A stretch of DNA of 64,000 nt from RI-153 sp963752935 (lineage in GTDB: Bacteria > Chloroflexota > Anaerolineae > Caldilineales > Caldilineaceae), in NCBI GenBank assembly GCA_963752935.1, contig CAVWAL010000009.1, positions 496,001-560,000 on the forward strand. The letters are read 5' to 3'. This document shows positions 33,563-42,755 of this stretch, piece by piece (positions within the stretch are counted from its first letter, which is position 1; every line of letters begins with the position of its first letter). A program made the position numbers and the translations under genes. The notes beneath the pieces are model-generated. The model did no database searches. It saw nothing but the letters and a program-made list of their open reading frames with translations, and had not been told where the DNA came from.

Positions 33563-34342
33563 ATGAGCGCACCGCAACCGATTCAAGTGATCCGCCAAGA
33601 GATCCCGCCCGAAGAGATCGCTGTGACCTTTCTCAAACGGGAAATGTTCAAGTTGTACCCGTCTGAATCTCAAGTATTTGATCAGATCATCGCACAGAAA
33701 ATTGAAAACCTGCCCGATCACCTCGGCCATGACAAGTTCTGGAAGCTGATTGCCGGTATCTCCGAAGGCTACATGCTCAAAGGCATCTACCGACTTCTCA
33801 CCGATTCCACATTCCACTGGCGATTGGAAGAGATCCGTATGGACGATGTGACGATGACCGGTATGGGCGGCGTATTGGACGATCTGCTGGCCGAGGCGGA
33901 TTGGACGCCCGCGCGCTTCGCCCAGGTGTGGGAAGCCCAAAGCCAGGCCTTTCGAGATGAAGAGGGGCTGCACCCCCATCCGCGCCGCGACAACACGCCT
34001 ATCGTCCTTTACGAACAGGGCGATCAACTGCGCGTCATGGACGGGATGCGCCGTACCTGCGTGGCGGCCATTCAGCATCAAGCCACCATCAGCGCCTACG
34101 TGGGCCGTGTCACAGATCGCCATGGGCAATCGATGATCAGCCCAGACAAAGTCATGTACACCATGCTCCTGTACGGCGAAGCGAAGGAGAAACCGGCAGA
34201 TCTGCTCGACGCCATCAAGACCATTCTGATCGCGTACAAAAAGAACTATCGCAACGGTCCTCAAGTGGTAGACGAGATGGTGGCTCCCTGGTTGGACGAT
34301 CCAGAGTATGAGGACGTGGCCAGAGAAATCGTGCGGGCCTAG
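33563..34342 (+). CDS. protein with ParB/sulfiredoxin-like motif
   Basis: A 259-residue cytoplasmic protein. The segment NTPIVLYEQGDQLRVMDGMR (about residues 147-166), followed by RTCVAAIQHQATISAYVGRV, matches the ParB-like pattern of a V-x-DG-x-xR core, an alpha helix and a returning strand. This fold is found in chromosome-partition proteins, nucleases and small kinases. No HTH of classical ParB is seen. The C-terminal part is helical and rich in charged residues. It sits 12 nt before two GT9 genes and is likely cotranscribed with them. Specific activity unknown. Confidence 0.65.
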   Translation: MSAPQPIQVIRQEIPPEEIAVTFLKREMFKLYPSESQVFDQIIAQKIENLPDHLGHDKFWKLIAGISEGYMLKGIYRLLTDSTFHWRLEEIRMDDVTMTGMGGVLDDLLAEADWTPARFAQVWEAQSQAFRDEEGLHPHPRRDNTPIVLYEQGDQLRVMDGMRRTCVAAIQHQATISAYVGRVTDRHGQSMISPDKVMYTMLLYGEAKEKPADLLDAIKTILIAYKKNYRNGPQVVDEMVAPWLDDPEYEDVAREIVRA

Positions 34343-34354
34343 AACGGATAGACG

Positions 34355-35359
34355 GTGATGAACTCACAGGAAACACGACTTGCACCCACCCCCCAAACGA
34401 TTGCCATCTTTCGCGCCCTCCAGCTCGGCGATCTGCTTTGCGCCGTCCCGGCGGTGCGTGCGCTTCGGAACGCTTACCCAGAAGCGCACATCGCCCTGAT
34501 CGGGCTGCCCTGGTCACAGGCATTTGTCCGCCGCTTTCACCACTATTTCGATGAATTCGTCTGCTTTCCCGGCTTCCCCGGCCTGCCCGAACAGCCCTTT
34601 GCACCCGAAAAGACAATGCGCTTCTTTCGTGAAATGCAGGAGCGCAACTTCGATCTGATCATTCAGATGCAGGGAAACGGCAACGTCATCAACCCGCTGT
34701 TGATGATGTGTGGGGCCAAAGCGTATGCAGGCTACTACCGCGAGGACAACTACCAGCCTGATCCACAGCGGTTCAAGATCTACCCGCAACGAGGATCGGA
34801 GATCCACCGTCATTTGGGACTGATGGCGTTTCTGGGTATCCATACCCAGGGCGACGACCTGGAATATCCACTTGACGAGGAGGACTACCGCGCCTTTGCC
34901 GAAATGGATCTGGGGCTTGAGGCCGGCAACTATGTCTGCATCCACCCTGGGGCCAGGGCGGATGTGCGCCATTGGGACACCGGCAACTTTGCCCGTCTGG
35001 CCGATGTCTGTGTTGAAGCGGGGTATCGCGTGGTGCTGACCGGCGTGGAAAGTGAACGTCATTTGACGCGAGCCGTAGCCGACAGCATGACCCACGATGC
35101 ACTCGATCTGGCGGGTCGGACGACGCTAGGCACAGTGGGTGTCCTCATCCAGCAGTCACACTTCTTGATTTCCAACGATACCGGCGTTTCGCATATCGCT
35201 GCCGCGCTGCATCATCCCAGCGTCGTCATCTCGCTGACTGACGACCAGGAACGCTGGAATCCCCTGGATACCGCGCGTAACCAGGTAGTCGACGGCCACG
35301 GAGAGCAAGTCTTCGAGCAAGCGCTCATGCTGGTGAAACAACGCCTGCACACCCAGTAA
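34355..35359 (+). CDS. glycosyltransferase, GT9 (heptosyltransferase) family
   Basis: Related to ADP-heptose:LPS heptosyltransferases. The N-terminal IAIFRALQLGDLLCAVPAVR is the GT9 signature, and the C-terminal half has CIHPGARADVRHWDTGNFAR and ISNDTGVSHIAAALHHPSVV (the donor-site DTGxxHIA motif). It is 334 residues. It may start at GTG 34355 or the adjacent ATG 34358. A second GT9 gene follows after 23 nt. Confidence 0.85.
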   Translation: MMNSQETRLAPTPQTIAIFRALQLGDLLCAVPAVRALRNAYPEAHIALIGLPWSQAFVRRFHHYFDEFVCFPGFPGLPEQPFAPEKTMRFFREMQERNFDLIIQMQGNGNVINPLLMMCGAKAYAGYYREDNYQPDPQRFKIYPQRGSEIHRHLGLMAFLGIHTQGDDLEYPLDEEDYRAFAEMDLGLEAGNYVCIHPGARADVRHWDTGNFARLADVCVEAGYRVVLTGVESERHLTRAVADSMTHDALDLAGRTTLGTVGVLIQQSHFLISNDTGVSHIAAALHHPSVVISLTDDQERWNPLDTARNQVVDGHGEQVFEQALMLVKQRLHTQ

Positions 35360-35382
35360 TCGCCCCAACGGGAAAGATCAAG

Positions 35383-36489
35383 ATGCTAACCACTCTGCTG
35401 CCCCAGGTGGGCAAAATCGCTGTGTTGCGCGCCAACAGCCTGGGCGATCTCATGTTCGCCCTGCCGGCCTTGCAATCGATTCGCCATGCCTACCCCAATG
35501 CAGAACTGGTCTACCTGGGCAGTGAATGGCATTCTAAATTTCTACAGAGTCGGCCTCACATCGTGGATCGTGCGATCACCATCCCACAGACTGAAGGCGT
35601 GCTGCTTGAAGCGGGAAGACCGATCCTCAGGGAGGAACAAGACGCCTTCTTCGCCCAAATGCAGGCGGAGCGCTTCGACATCGCCTTCCAAATGCACGGT
35701 GGCGGACGCTACTCGAATCCCTTTGTAAACCGGTTGCACGCGCGCTTGACAGCAGGTGCAAAATCACCTGATGCCGTCGCCACCGATCGCTGGATTCCCT
35801 ATCACTTTTACCAGAACGAGGTGATCCGCAATCTAGAAGTCGCCTCGCTGGCAGGTGTGGCTCCCGTCACCGTCGAACCCTCTTTGCCGGTTGGTGACGA
35901 CGAACGAGACGAGGCCCGGCGCGCCTTCGCCAACATCGACGAGAAATTCGTCGTCATCCATCCTGGCGCCAGCGAATCGCGCCGCCATTGGCCACCCTCA
36001 CGCTACGCTGCCGTCGCCGACCATCTGCACCGGCGCGGCTATCAAGTTGTCCTCACGGGGACTGCGCCGGAGCGGACGATCCTGGACGCCGTCAGCGCGG
36101 CCGCCACGGCGCCACTGATCGATCTAGGCGGCGCACTCTCTTTGAACGCGTTGGCAGGGCTACTTTCGTTGGCAGACCTTGTGATTACCAACAACACCGG
36201 ACCGCTCCACCTGGCCCTGGCCGTGGGCGCGCCGGCGATCGGGCTGTACTGGTGCGACAATATTGTCACCACCCTACCCCTGACCCGCCGCCACTTCACC
36301 CCACTCATCTCATGGGATCGCCATTGCCCCGACTGTGGCATCTATTGCTCCAAAGAAGAACTAGATACAGTGTCTCCGGACGCGCCATGCCGGCACAAAG
36401 CGTCACTTTTGACCGGCATCCAAGTGGAAGAGGTCATTACCGCTATCGATGAACGAATAAGGGGCGATCTTCCGGGCAGGGATGGGTGA
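35383..36489 (+). CDS. glycosyltransferase, GT9 (heptosyltransferase) family
   Basis: A second GT9 enzyme in tandem, 368 residues. It has AVLRANSLGDLMFALPALQS at the N-terminus, VIHPGASESRRHWPPSRYAA for the donor domain, and ITNNTGPLHLALAVGAPAIG as the NTGPLHLA motif. The C-terminal end has a Cys cluster (CPDCGIYCSKEE, then CRH) that the first copy lacks, and this could bind a metal. It is too different from the first copy to be a recent duplication. GGGAAAG precedes the ATG. Confidence 0.85.
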   Translation: MLTTLLPQVGKIAVLRANSLGDLMFALPALQSIRHAYPNAELVYLGSEWHSKFLQSRPHIVDRAITIPQTEGVLLEAGRPILREEQDAFFAQMQAERFDIAFQMHGGGRYSNPFVNRLHARLTAGAKSPDAVATDRWIPYHFYQNEVIRNLEVASLAGVAPVTVEPSLPVGDDERDEARRAFANIDEKFVVIHPGASESRRHWPPSRYAAVADHLHRRGYQVVLTGTAPERTILDAVSAAATAPLIDLGGALSLNALAGLLSLADLVITNNTGPLHLALAVGAPAIGLYWCDNIVTTLPLTRRHFTPLISWDRHCPDCGIYCSKEELDTVSPDAPCRHKASLLTGIQVEEVITAIDERIRGDLPGRDG

Positions 36490-36508
36490 GCGACTTTTAG
36501 ATCACCCA
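36483..36508. terminator. weak hairpin between convergent genes
   Basis: A 7-bp stem (TGGGTGA with TCACCCA) closes a 12-nt T-rich loop. The left arm contains the GT9 stop codon. The location between convergent genes suggests a modest bidirectional terminator. Confidence 0.35.
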
Positions 36509-36542
36509 GCACGGATCCCCACCCAGAAGAGTCAGCGGCCGC

Positions 36543-36992
36543 CTACTCGTGCTCGCGTTCGGGGTTATCGAACATAAAGAAATTACTCTGATCGCCACTA
36601 CTTAGCTTCTCTTGAAACACAAAGACGAGTTCACGCTCATCAAAGGGTTCAAACCACTCTTCCCAGGGTATCTGTTCGAGTTTGCTGTCATCATCGCTAC
36701 TGCCGTTAAAAATGAAGCGAAGAACGCCCGGTCGTCCCGAGTGCTCGGTACCGGGAACGGTAGCAGGGACGGCGTCGCGTTCTTCAGCCCAGTGACGGAT
36801 CACCTCGTGCGCCTGGGTTGCCAGCGTCTGGCCATCGTGATCAGCGTGTTCGTCCGTTGAATGTAACCACTTCGCATACCGAGCCGTCGTCTTCGACAGC
36901 CCATCCTCGTGCTCCTGAATGAAATCGGCCTCTTCGGGCGTTACGTTTTTCGCCCCCACTTTTGACGTCTTGTCGTTTTTGCTATTTGCCAT
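36543..36992 (-). CDS. acidic hypothetical protein
   Basis: A 149-residue hydrophilic, acidic protein starting MANSKNDKTSKVGAKNVTPE. The only distinctive stretch is IPWEEWFEPFDERELVFVFQ near residues 108-127, followed by SNFFMFDNPE at the C-terminus. There is no signal peptide, membrane segment or recognised domain. AGGAG precedes the ATG at 36992. It is monocistronic between a convergent GT9 gene and an upstream gap. Confidence 0.6.
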   Translation of the reverse strand: MANSKNDKTSKVGAKNVTPEEADFIQEHEDGLSKTTARYAKWLHSTDEHADHDGQTLATQAHEVIRHWAEERDAVPATVPGTEHSGRPGVLRFIFNGSSDDDSKLEQIPWEEWFEPFDERELVFVFQEKLSSGDQSNFFMFDNPEREHE

Positions 36993-37358
36993 TGGTACAC
37001 TCCTTTCCTGAACTGTTCGATGACGACCTCATCCTGTGCAAGGTCGATTGTCATGCCGCACTTCAGGTGAGTATCAGAACCGGCTTCTCGAACTACATAC
37101 CCAGTCTATAAACTGCACCCGCCGGCTTTGAAGTCGGTATATCCCGACTCTTGGCTGGGTAGATGCCCCACCTCAATTAAGCTCATCAGGCAAGCTCATC
37201 GGTTGAGTTTTGGACGCGGTTGTTCGCCCCGATTCAAAGTTCAGGGGAAGCGGTCATCGGGTGATTCGGACGCGAGGATACAACGGCCAGGATGTGGAGT
37301 AGATCCGCAATTGGACAGCGATGACGAGAGTCAATCCAGAAAAGCGGAGACCGCTCGC
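36993..37358. other. 366-nt region without a supported gene
   Basis: It lies upstream of the acidic hypothetical gene on the minus strand. The open frames here have no homology-like features. No consensus promoter or strong hairpin was seen. Confidence 0.35.
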
Positions 37359-37616
37359 TTATCCATCCGAGCCAGGCGGGTGAAGGTCGGGTGGGAACAT
37401 GTGACGGAGTTGGGCGACGCTGTTGTCGTCCAGGCCTTCCTGCATGTGCTCTAAGAGGAAACGATTGAGATCTTCAATCCGGGCAAAGTAGACGCGTTGT
37501 CCGGTTAGTACATGCTCCACGGAGCCACGCCACTGATCAACCGGTGCAACGTTGTTCGATTCCTGCCAGGTACGCACCACAAAGAGATGTTGGCGGCGGC
37601 TTGCGGATAGACTCAC
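37359..37616 (-). CDS. small hypothetical protein
   Basis: An 85-residue protein whose core, QHLFVVRTWQESNN followed by WRGSVEHVLTGQRVYFARIE and DLNRFLLEHM, looks like a conserved small beta/alpha domain. The function is unknown. The open frame runs to 37706, but GTG at 37616 is preferred because AAGGAG lies nine bases before it and coding-like sequence begins there. It follows the large regulator on the same strand after about 140 nt, which may be a functional link. Confidence 0.55.
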   Translation of the reverse strand: MSLSASRRQHLFVVRTWQESNNVAPVDQWRGSVEHVLTGQRVYFARIEDLNRFLLEHMQEGLDDNSVAQLRHMFPPDLHPPGSDG

Positions 37617-37754
37617 GAACCTAAACTCCTTGTGTGAAGGCCAAAGATGGCAGAGTAGAGATTGGGGACTCGGAGAACAGACTGCCCGAACAGTCCCTTC
37701 TCTCAATCTCTCTTTACCAATCTACACGACCCGCGTCCGGCAGGCGTCCGATGC

Positions 37755-40700
37755 TCAGGACACCGACAAAGGAGAGTGGTGCAAAGCCAGATGCTCGGCC
37801 TCATCGAAGCTGAGCATGTTGCCGATCTGCCACTCCGCCTCGAAGACTTCGAGCGGTATAAGTTGTTTGGCCTGCGCCATACCCTGCACAAAGATGACGT
37901 GATCGGCGGGTGCGAGGTCAGCTTGAATCGAAGTGAGGATCATCTGCCCTGCGCCAAAAAGGCGCGCCGCCATCTTTCCATCCCCCTTGGCCGCCGCCAC
38001 ACTCCCCAACCCCACCAGGCACATACCGAAATTTTCACGGTCGGGGAGTTTTTGGCCTAGTTGTAGACACTCAGTAAACAGGACGGTGGCCTTACGCAGT
38101 TGGCCATGATGAAGTGCAACATGGGCCAGATTGTGCAGTAACATAACAATGCGACTCTTCTGTTGCGACTGCTGCGCCAGCGTCATGGCCTCTTGATAGT
38201 ACTCCTCGGCGCGGGCAAAGTCATTGCGTAGCCGCGCCAATTCGCCCATGCTGGTCAAGATGAAGGCAATGCCTAGCCGATCCTGGCTGCGTCGGGCCGC
38301 TGCCAACGCCTCCTGATAGACGGCTTCGGCCTCATCAAACTCGTCCATCGCCAGGTGAATACCCGCCAAAATGTTGTAAACATAGGCAATGCGGTAGTCA
38401 TACCCCAGGCGCTGGGAAATGGTGAGGCTCTCGTCTAGCGCCCGGCGCGCTTGATCGTAAGATTTTTGTCGGTTGAGCAGACGGCCCAGTGAATAGAGTG
38501 CGTCGGCGATGCCGGCCTGATCCCCGCGCCGGCGGTAAAGCGCCAGACTCTGCTCGACCAATGCCAGGGCACGACGCAACTCTCCCTGGCCATGGAGCAT
38601 CGCACTGAGCGCGTAAAACGCCTTGGCATGCAGCGCATCCGGCAGATCGGGCGCTTGGGCAAGGGCGGCGCTCAGCCACCTTTCTCCCTCGGCAAAGTAA
38701 CCTACAGTAAACCAGAAGATACCCAGATGAGCGGCGAGCCGTAACCCGAGCAGTGCTTCCTCCTCTGATACAGTAGGGGAAGGTTCCTGGCAGTAACGCA
38801 GTGCGGCGCGCAGATTTTCGTGTTCACGTTCAAACCGGCGCAGACAGGTCGCCTGTTCTCGGCCCTTCAGTTGCACCGATGCAGCCTCAGCAAAGGCCAC
38901 ATAGTATTCGATGAAACGTCGACGCACTGCAGCGGCATCATCACGCTCGGCTAATCGCTCCAGGGCGTAATCGCGTACAGTCGCCAGCATACGGAACATC
39001 GACTCGCCCTCGCCGGGCCCGCTTGAATCGTCTGATTCGTCAAAGAGTTGTTGCTGCAGCAAGCTGTTGTTGACCAGCGATTCCACAGTCGTCAACACAT
39101 CCCATTCGTCACAGTCGCTGCACAACGCCGTGGCGGCGTCCAGGGAAAAGGCGCTACCAAAGATGGAAAAGTAGGCAAAGAGCCGCTTCTCGCCCTCATT
39201 CAGCAGGTTGTAGCTCCAATCCAACGTGGCTCGTAGCGTCTGATGGCGCTCACTCTGCACCCGTCCACGTTCGGCCAGAAAGCCAAGTCGATCCTGCAAT
39301 CGTTCGAGCAGCGCAGCCGGTGTGAAGAACTTACTGCGCGCCGCAGCCAATTCAAGTGCCAGGGGCAACCCATCCAGGCGCAGACAAATATCGGCAATGG
39401 CGGCTGCGTTCTTACGGTGTAGCATGAAGTTGGGGTTGACGGTGCGGCTGCGTGTGACAAAAAGGGCAACCGATTCACACTGACTCAGCCTGTCCAGATC
39501 CTCCACATCCTCCGCCGTGGGCAGCGGCATGGGCGGAATGGGAAACTCCTGTTCGCCGTAGATACGCAGCACCGTGCGGCTGGTGATCAGGAAGCGTAGA
39601 CCTGGCGCGGCGCGGAGCAGCTCCGTCACCAGCGGGGCCGCCGTCAAGACATGCTCGAAGTTATCCAGGATCAGCAGCATGGGCAGCATATGCAGCGCGT
39701 CTTTAAGATTGTCCAGGGCCGAGTGGCCGGCGGAATCATGAATCCCAAGTGCCTGTGCGATGACCTGGGACAGCAGCGCCGGATCCGACAGGTTTTCTAG
39801 CGACACAAAGTAGATGCCACCCGGAAAGTGGTTCTTCTCTTCCTGATGTAGCCGGTGTGCGGCTTCCAGGGCCAGACGGGTTTTGCCGCAGCCACCCGCA
39901 CCGGTAAGTGTGAGCAGGCGTACGCCCATAACAGAGGATGTGAGCAGATTGCGCACAGCGGACAGTTCTTCCGCGCGCCCGATAAAGGTAGAAAACTGGG
40001 CGGGTAAATTGGAGGGCGCGCGCCGCTCTTTCGGCGCCACAGGATCGGTCTGCTCGCTCTTGCGCCCCGGCGTCTCGATGGCGGCAGCGGGGTCGGGGAC
40101 AGGTGCACGGACAGTCACCTGGCGCGCCAGCGCGTCATAGAGGGCACGTGTCTCAATCATTGGGGGTACGTCCAATTCCTCACGCAGGCGGCGCTCGAAG
40201 CGTTGATACTCAAGCAACGCACCCGTGCGATCTCCGTTTTCGTGGCGCAGAGTCATCAACTCGCGGACCACATCCTCGCGCATGGAGTCGTGATGCAAAA
40301 TCTGCTTTGCATAGGCAATCGCCTGTGCAAAATTGTGGCGGTGCCGCTCTTCCTGGATCAATGTTTGCATGTTGCCAAAAAAGAGATTGCGCAAACGCTC
40401 GCGCTCGAAGAAGATCCAGTCTTCGTAGAGTGTGGGCAGCAGGTCGCCGGCATAGAGTGCTGTTGCATCGGCCAGATTGCCCTGGTCACTCAGCATTTCA
40501 AAGGCATCAACATCCAACCACCACGGCGCCGCAGGATTCCACTGCACAAAACCGCCGTCGTTCACAATCCAGGGGAGAGTGTCGGGTGCCGTGGGCAGCG
40601 CGCGACGCAGATCATGTAGATGACGGCGCAGGTTACCGCGCGCCGTCGATTCCGCTTCATCTGGCCAGAGCAAGTAGGCGAGTTGCTCACGACGAACCGG

Positions 40701-40833
40701 CGCAGCTGCGATTGAGCAGCAAGTAGGACCAGAGCGGTAAAGTCTTGGGCAGCGCGGAAAAGCGCAGCGGTTCGCTGTCCAGAAACAGACGTAAGTTTCC
40801 CAGAAGATGGACGCGTAGTATGGCGGTGCTCAT
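37755..40833 (-). CDS. SARP-type regulator with NB-ARC ATPase and TPRs, 5' frameshift
   Basis: A large transcriptional regulator of the AfsR/DnrI class. From the ATG at 40833 the first 42 codons (MSTAILRVHLLGNLRLFLDS onward) encode the start of the OmpR-like winged helix. The frame then hits TGA at 40687-40689. Shifting one base near 40707 restores AAPVRREQLAYLLWPDEAES and continuous coding to 37755. The rest has a BTAD domain (about 60-200), a P-loop (TLTGAGGCGKTRLALEAAHR) with NB-ARC features, and many TPR repeats. It would be about 1025 residues if repaired; the open frame from 40673 alone gives 972 residues lacking most of the DNA-binding domain. Confidence 0.8.
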
Positions 40834-41078
40834 AGATGATGGTTGTCAGGGTGGGTTGTAGTCAATGAGCCCTATCATGCCCGGGTGATAACTGAGTACG
40901 GCCAATGAGGATGGTCGGCCGTCCCGCCTATGGCAAAACCAAATGATGATGTTCTTGGGCTCGGCACATCAACGTAGCAAAAATAGTAGACACCAGTTGT
41001 GCAGGTGTGTCAAACACAATGAGTCCCATGGCTGTCATTCAAGTTGAGGGCAAGTCGTAGGGGTTTGGGTGGGGCGAG

Positions 41079-41588
41079 TTGTCTCGTCTCAACCGGTTGA
41101 TTACACCTGAGTTTGGCCCGATGGTCCGTGTCTTCAAACTGCTGACCGATCTACCCGTGGCGGTAGATAAGCCCATCAACGCCGGCATCATGGAATTCTG
41201 CAAACGCTGCAAGAAATGCGCCGAAGCCTGCCCATCCGAATCATTGAGCTACGAGGACGAGCCGACCTGGGAAACCCGCGGCGGTTGGAACAACCCAGGC
41301 CACAAAGCCTACTTCGAGGATTCAACCAGTTGTATGGCCTACTGGCGAGAACAGGCCGGCACCAACTGCGGCATCTGTTTCGCCGTCTGCCCCTTCTCTA
41401 AGAAGGACAAAGCCTGGATCCACGATCGGGTCAACGCCGGCTCCTCGATGGTGCCTGCGCTGGACAACTTCTTCCGCACTATGGACGATGCCTTTGGCTA
41501 CGGCACGCAAGCAAGCGCTGAAGAGTGGTGGGGATTGGATCTGCCCGAGTATGGAATTGATTCTACACAGCCCGTGAGAGAGGGATAA
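41079..41588 (+). pseudogene. reductive dehalogenase (RdhA) C-terminal remnant
   Basis: It encodes the iron-sulfur half of a corrinoid reductive dehalogenase. LITPEFGPMVRVFKLLTDLP is the region after the B12 domain, and two ferredoxin-type clusters follow: CKRCKKCAEACP and CMAYW...CGICFAVCP. These match RdhA more closely than QueG. The TTG at 41079 has no good ribosome site. Homology-like sequence (GFGWGELSRLNR) continues upstream in the same frame but meets TAG at 41058-41060, and no N-terminal B12 domain or twin-arginine signal is present. It is therefore read as a truncated, probably dead gene; expression as a stand-alone ferredoxin-like protein cannot be excluded. Confidence 0.7.
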
Positions 41589-41590
41589 TT

Positions 41591-41803
41591 ATGTCTCAGA
41601 AACCTATCAGCAAAACCGGCCAACGTTCCTGGCTCGACTGGGGTGGAGTTGCCATCTGGCTGTTTGGGGTCATCTTCATCCTCCAAAACGCTGTCGCCAG
41701 CGGACAAGAACTGGAACCACGTGCGGCGATCATCTTCTGGGTGACGCTGGCAGTCTGGGTGCTGGCCGGGCTCGTGCTCTGGTTTGTACGCAGCCGGCGC
41801 TAA
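41591..41803 (+). CDS. small two-segment membrane protein, RdhB-like by context
   Basis: A 70-residue protein with two hydrophobic helices (GVAIWLFGVIFILQNAVASG, about 19-38; IIFWVTLAVWVLAGLVLWFV, about 47-66) and a basic end RSRR. It starts two bases after the rdhA remnant stop. Its position and topology match the RdhB membrane anchors that follow rdhA, but no sequence signature proves it. The gene is intact even though its partner is not. Confidence 0.55.
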   Translation: MSQKPISKTGQRSWLDWGGVAIWLFGVIFILQNAVASGQELEPRAAIIFWVTLAVWVLAGLVLWFVRSRR

Positions 41804-41845
41804 CGTTTACAACCACGGGCCCAGAGTGGCAGCCTCTCTGGGCCC

Positions 41846-42285
41846 GTGCCGCCGTTTCGATGCATCTCGCCGATGCCATTGATTGATCCCATTGCAAAGA
41901 ATCTCGGAATGATATCTTCTCCTCGTGAATCGGTCGATCTTGAATTGATAGACAAGCGTCGCCAATCAAAAGCAGCCGACCGCCGCAGCAAAAACCGGCG
42001 AGAGCGGCTGGTTTTGATCTTGACATCAGCGATTGTGGTCTTGGCCTGGCTCTATGGATATTTCAGCAGTGGGGCCGACATTGCACCGTTGGTGCCTCGG
42101 GTTTTGCCCGGCGCCGTCTCTATCGTGCCCCAGGGTGATCTGTTTGTGGGGCGCGACGGCAGCGGCGAACTGGTGGGTTATGCCGCTACGGCAACCGCAC
42201 CGGGCTACGGCGGGCCCATCGATGTGCTGGTCGGCGTCGATCCAGACGGAATCGTCACCGGCGTCGAAATCGTGGCGCAAGGTGC
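41846..42285 (+). pseudogene. FMN-binding membrane protein, 3' truncated
   Basis: The N-terminal part has a basic stretch, one membrane helix (LVLILTSAIVVLAWLYGYFS) and then GYAATATAPGYGGPIDVLVG followed by VDPDGIVTGVEIVAQ, which is the beginning of the FMN-binding domain of NosR/RnfG/RdhC-like proteins. The domain breaks off near 42285. The frame then continues as unrelated sequence to a stop at 42391, while a TPR-coding frame begins. The start codon is uncertain (GTG 41846 or the ATGs at 41874 and 41909). It is probably the remnant of an accessory gene of the dehalogenase operon. Confidence 0.6.
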
Positions 42286-42749
42286 TCCCCTATTTGAAGC
42301 GGGGTTTGGAAATCGCTCAGGCCCAAGAGGACTGGGCCTGGCAGTTGAGCATGTTGACCAACCTCGGCTACGTTCACCACGAGACCGATGATCTGGCCTC
42401 AGCATTGGATGCCTACAGCGAAGCGCGCCGCTGGGCGGAACAGTTGCAGGATCGCCCGGCAGTCGCCCAACTGGAAGGCCGCATCGGCGCTGTACTGGCC
42501 GATATGGGCAGACCGGCAGAAGGTGTTGCCGCCGTGAAACGAGCGCTACAACTGGCCCAGGATCTAGAAGACCTGTCGCTGATCGGTGAGCAGCAGATCC
42601 TGTTGGCGTTTCTCTACTACGATCTGGACGATCCGGTGCGGGCGCTCGACTTCTGTCGCCGGGCCGTGCAAACCTTCAACGCCACCGGCGATACCGCCCT
42701 GACGGCCAAGGCGCAGACCCTGCTGGGTGAGCTGCAAGAAGGGGCATAA
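42272..42749 (+). pseudogene. TPR protein fragment, 5' truncated
   Basis: Reading in a different frame from the FMN-binding remnant, the sequence LPYLKRGLEIAQAQEDWAWQ onward contains four to five TPR-like helical pairs (LGYVHHETDDLASALDAYSE; IGAVLADMGRPAEGVAAVKR) and ends LLGELQEGA. The frame is open back to 42033, but only the part after about 42275 is TPR-like. It resembles the C-terminal end of NB-ARC/TPR regulators such as the one at 37755. No proper start is seen, so it is likely a fragment brought here by a deletion or recombination. Confidence 0.6.
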
Positions 42750-42755
42750 CAGGTT

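Noticed and set aside
33548..34264. 238-codon open frame on the minus strand
   Set aside because: Antisense to the ParB-like gene, whose own frame has a family-like motif and clean operon spacing.
41079..41588. Epoxyqueuosine reductase (QueG)
   Set aside because: QueG also has a B12 domain and two clusters, but the spacing around CMAYWREQAGTNCGICFAVC and the LITPEFGP segment fit RdhA better, and a membrane-anchor-like gene follows.
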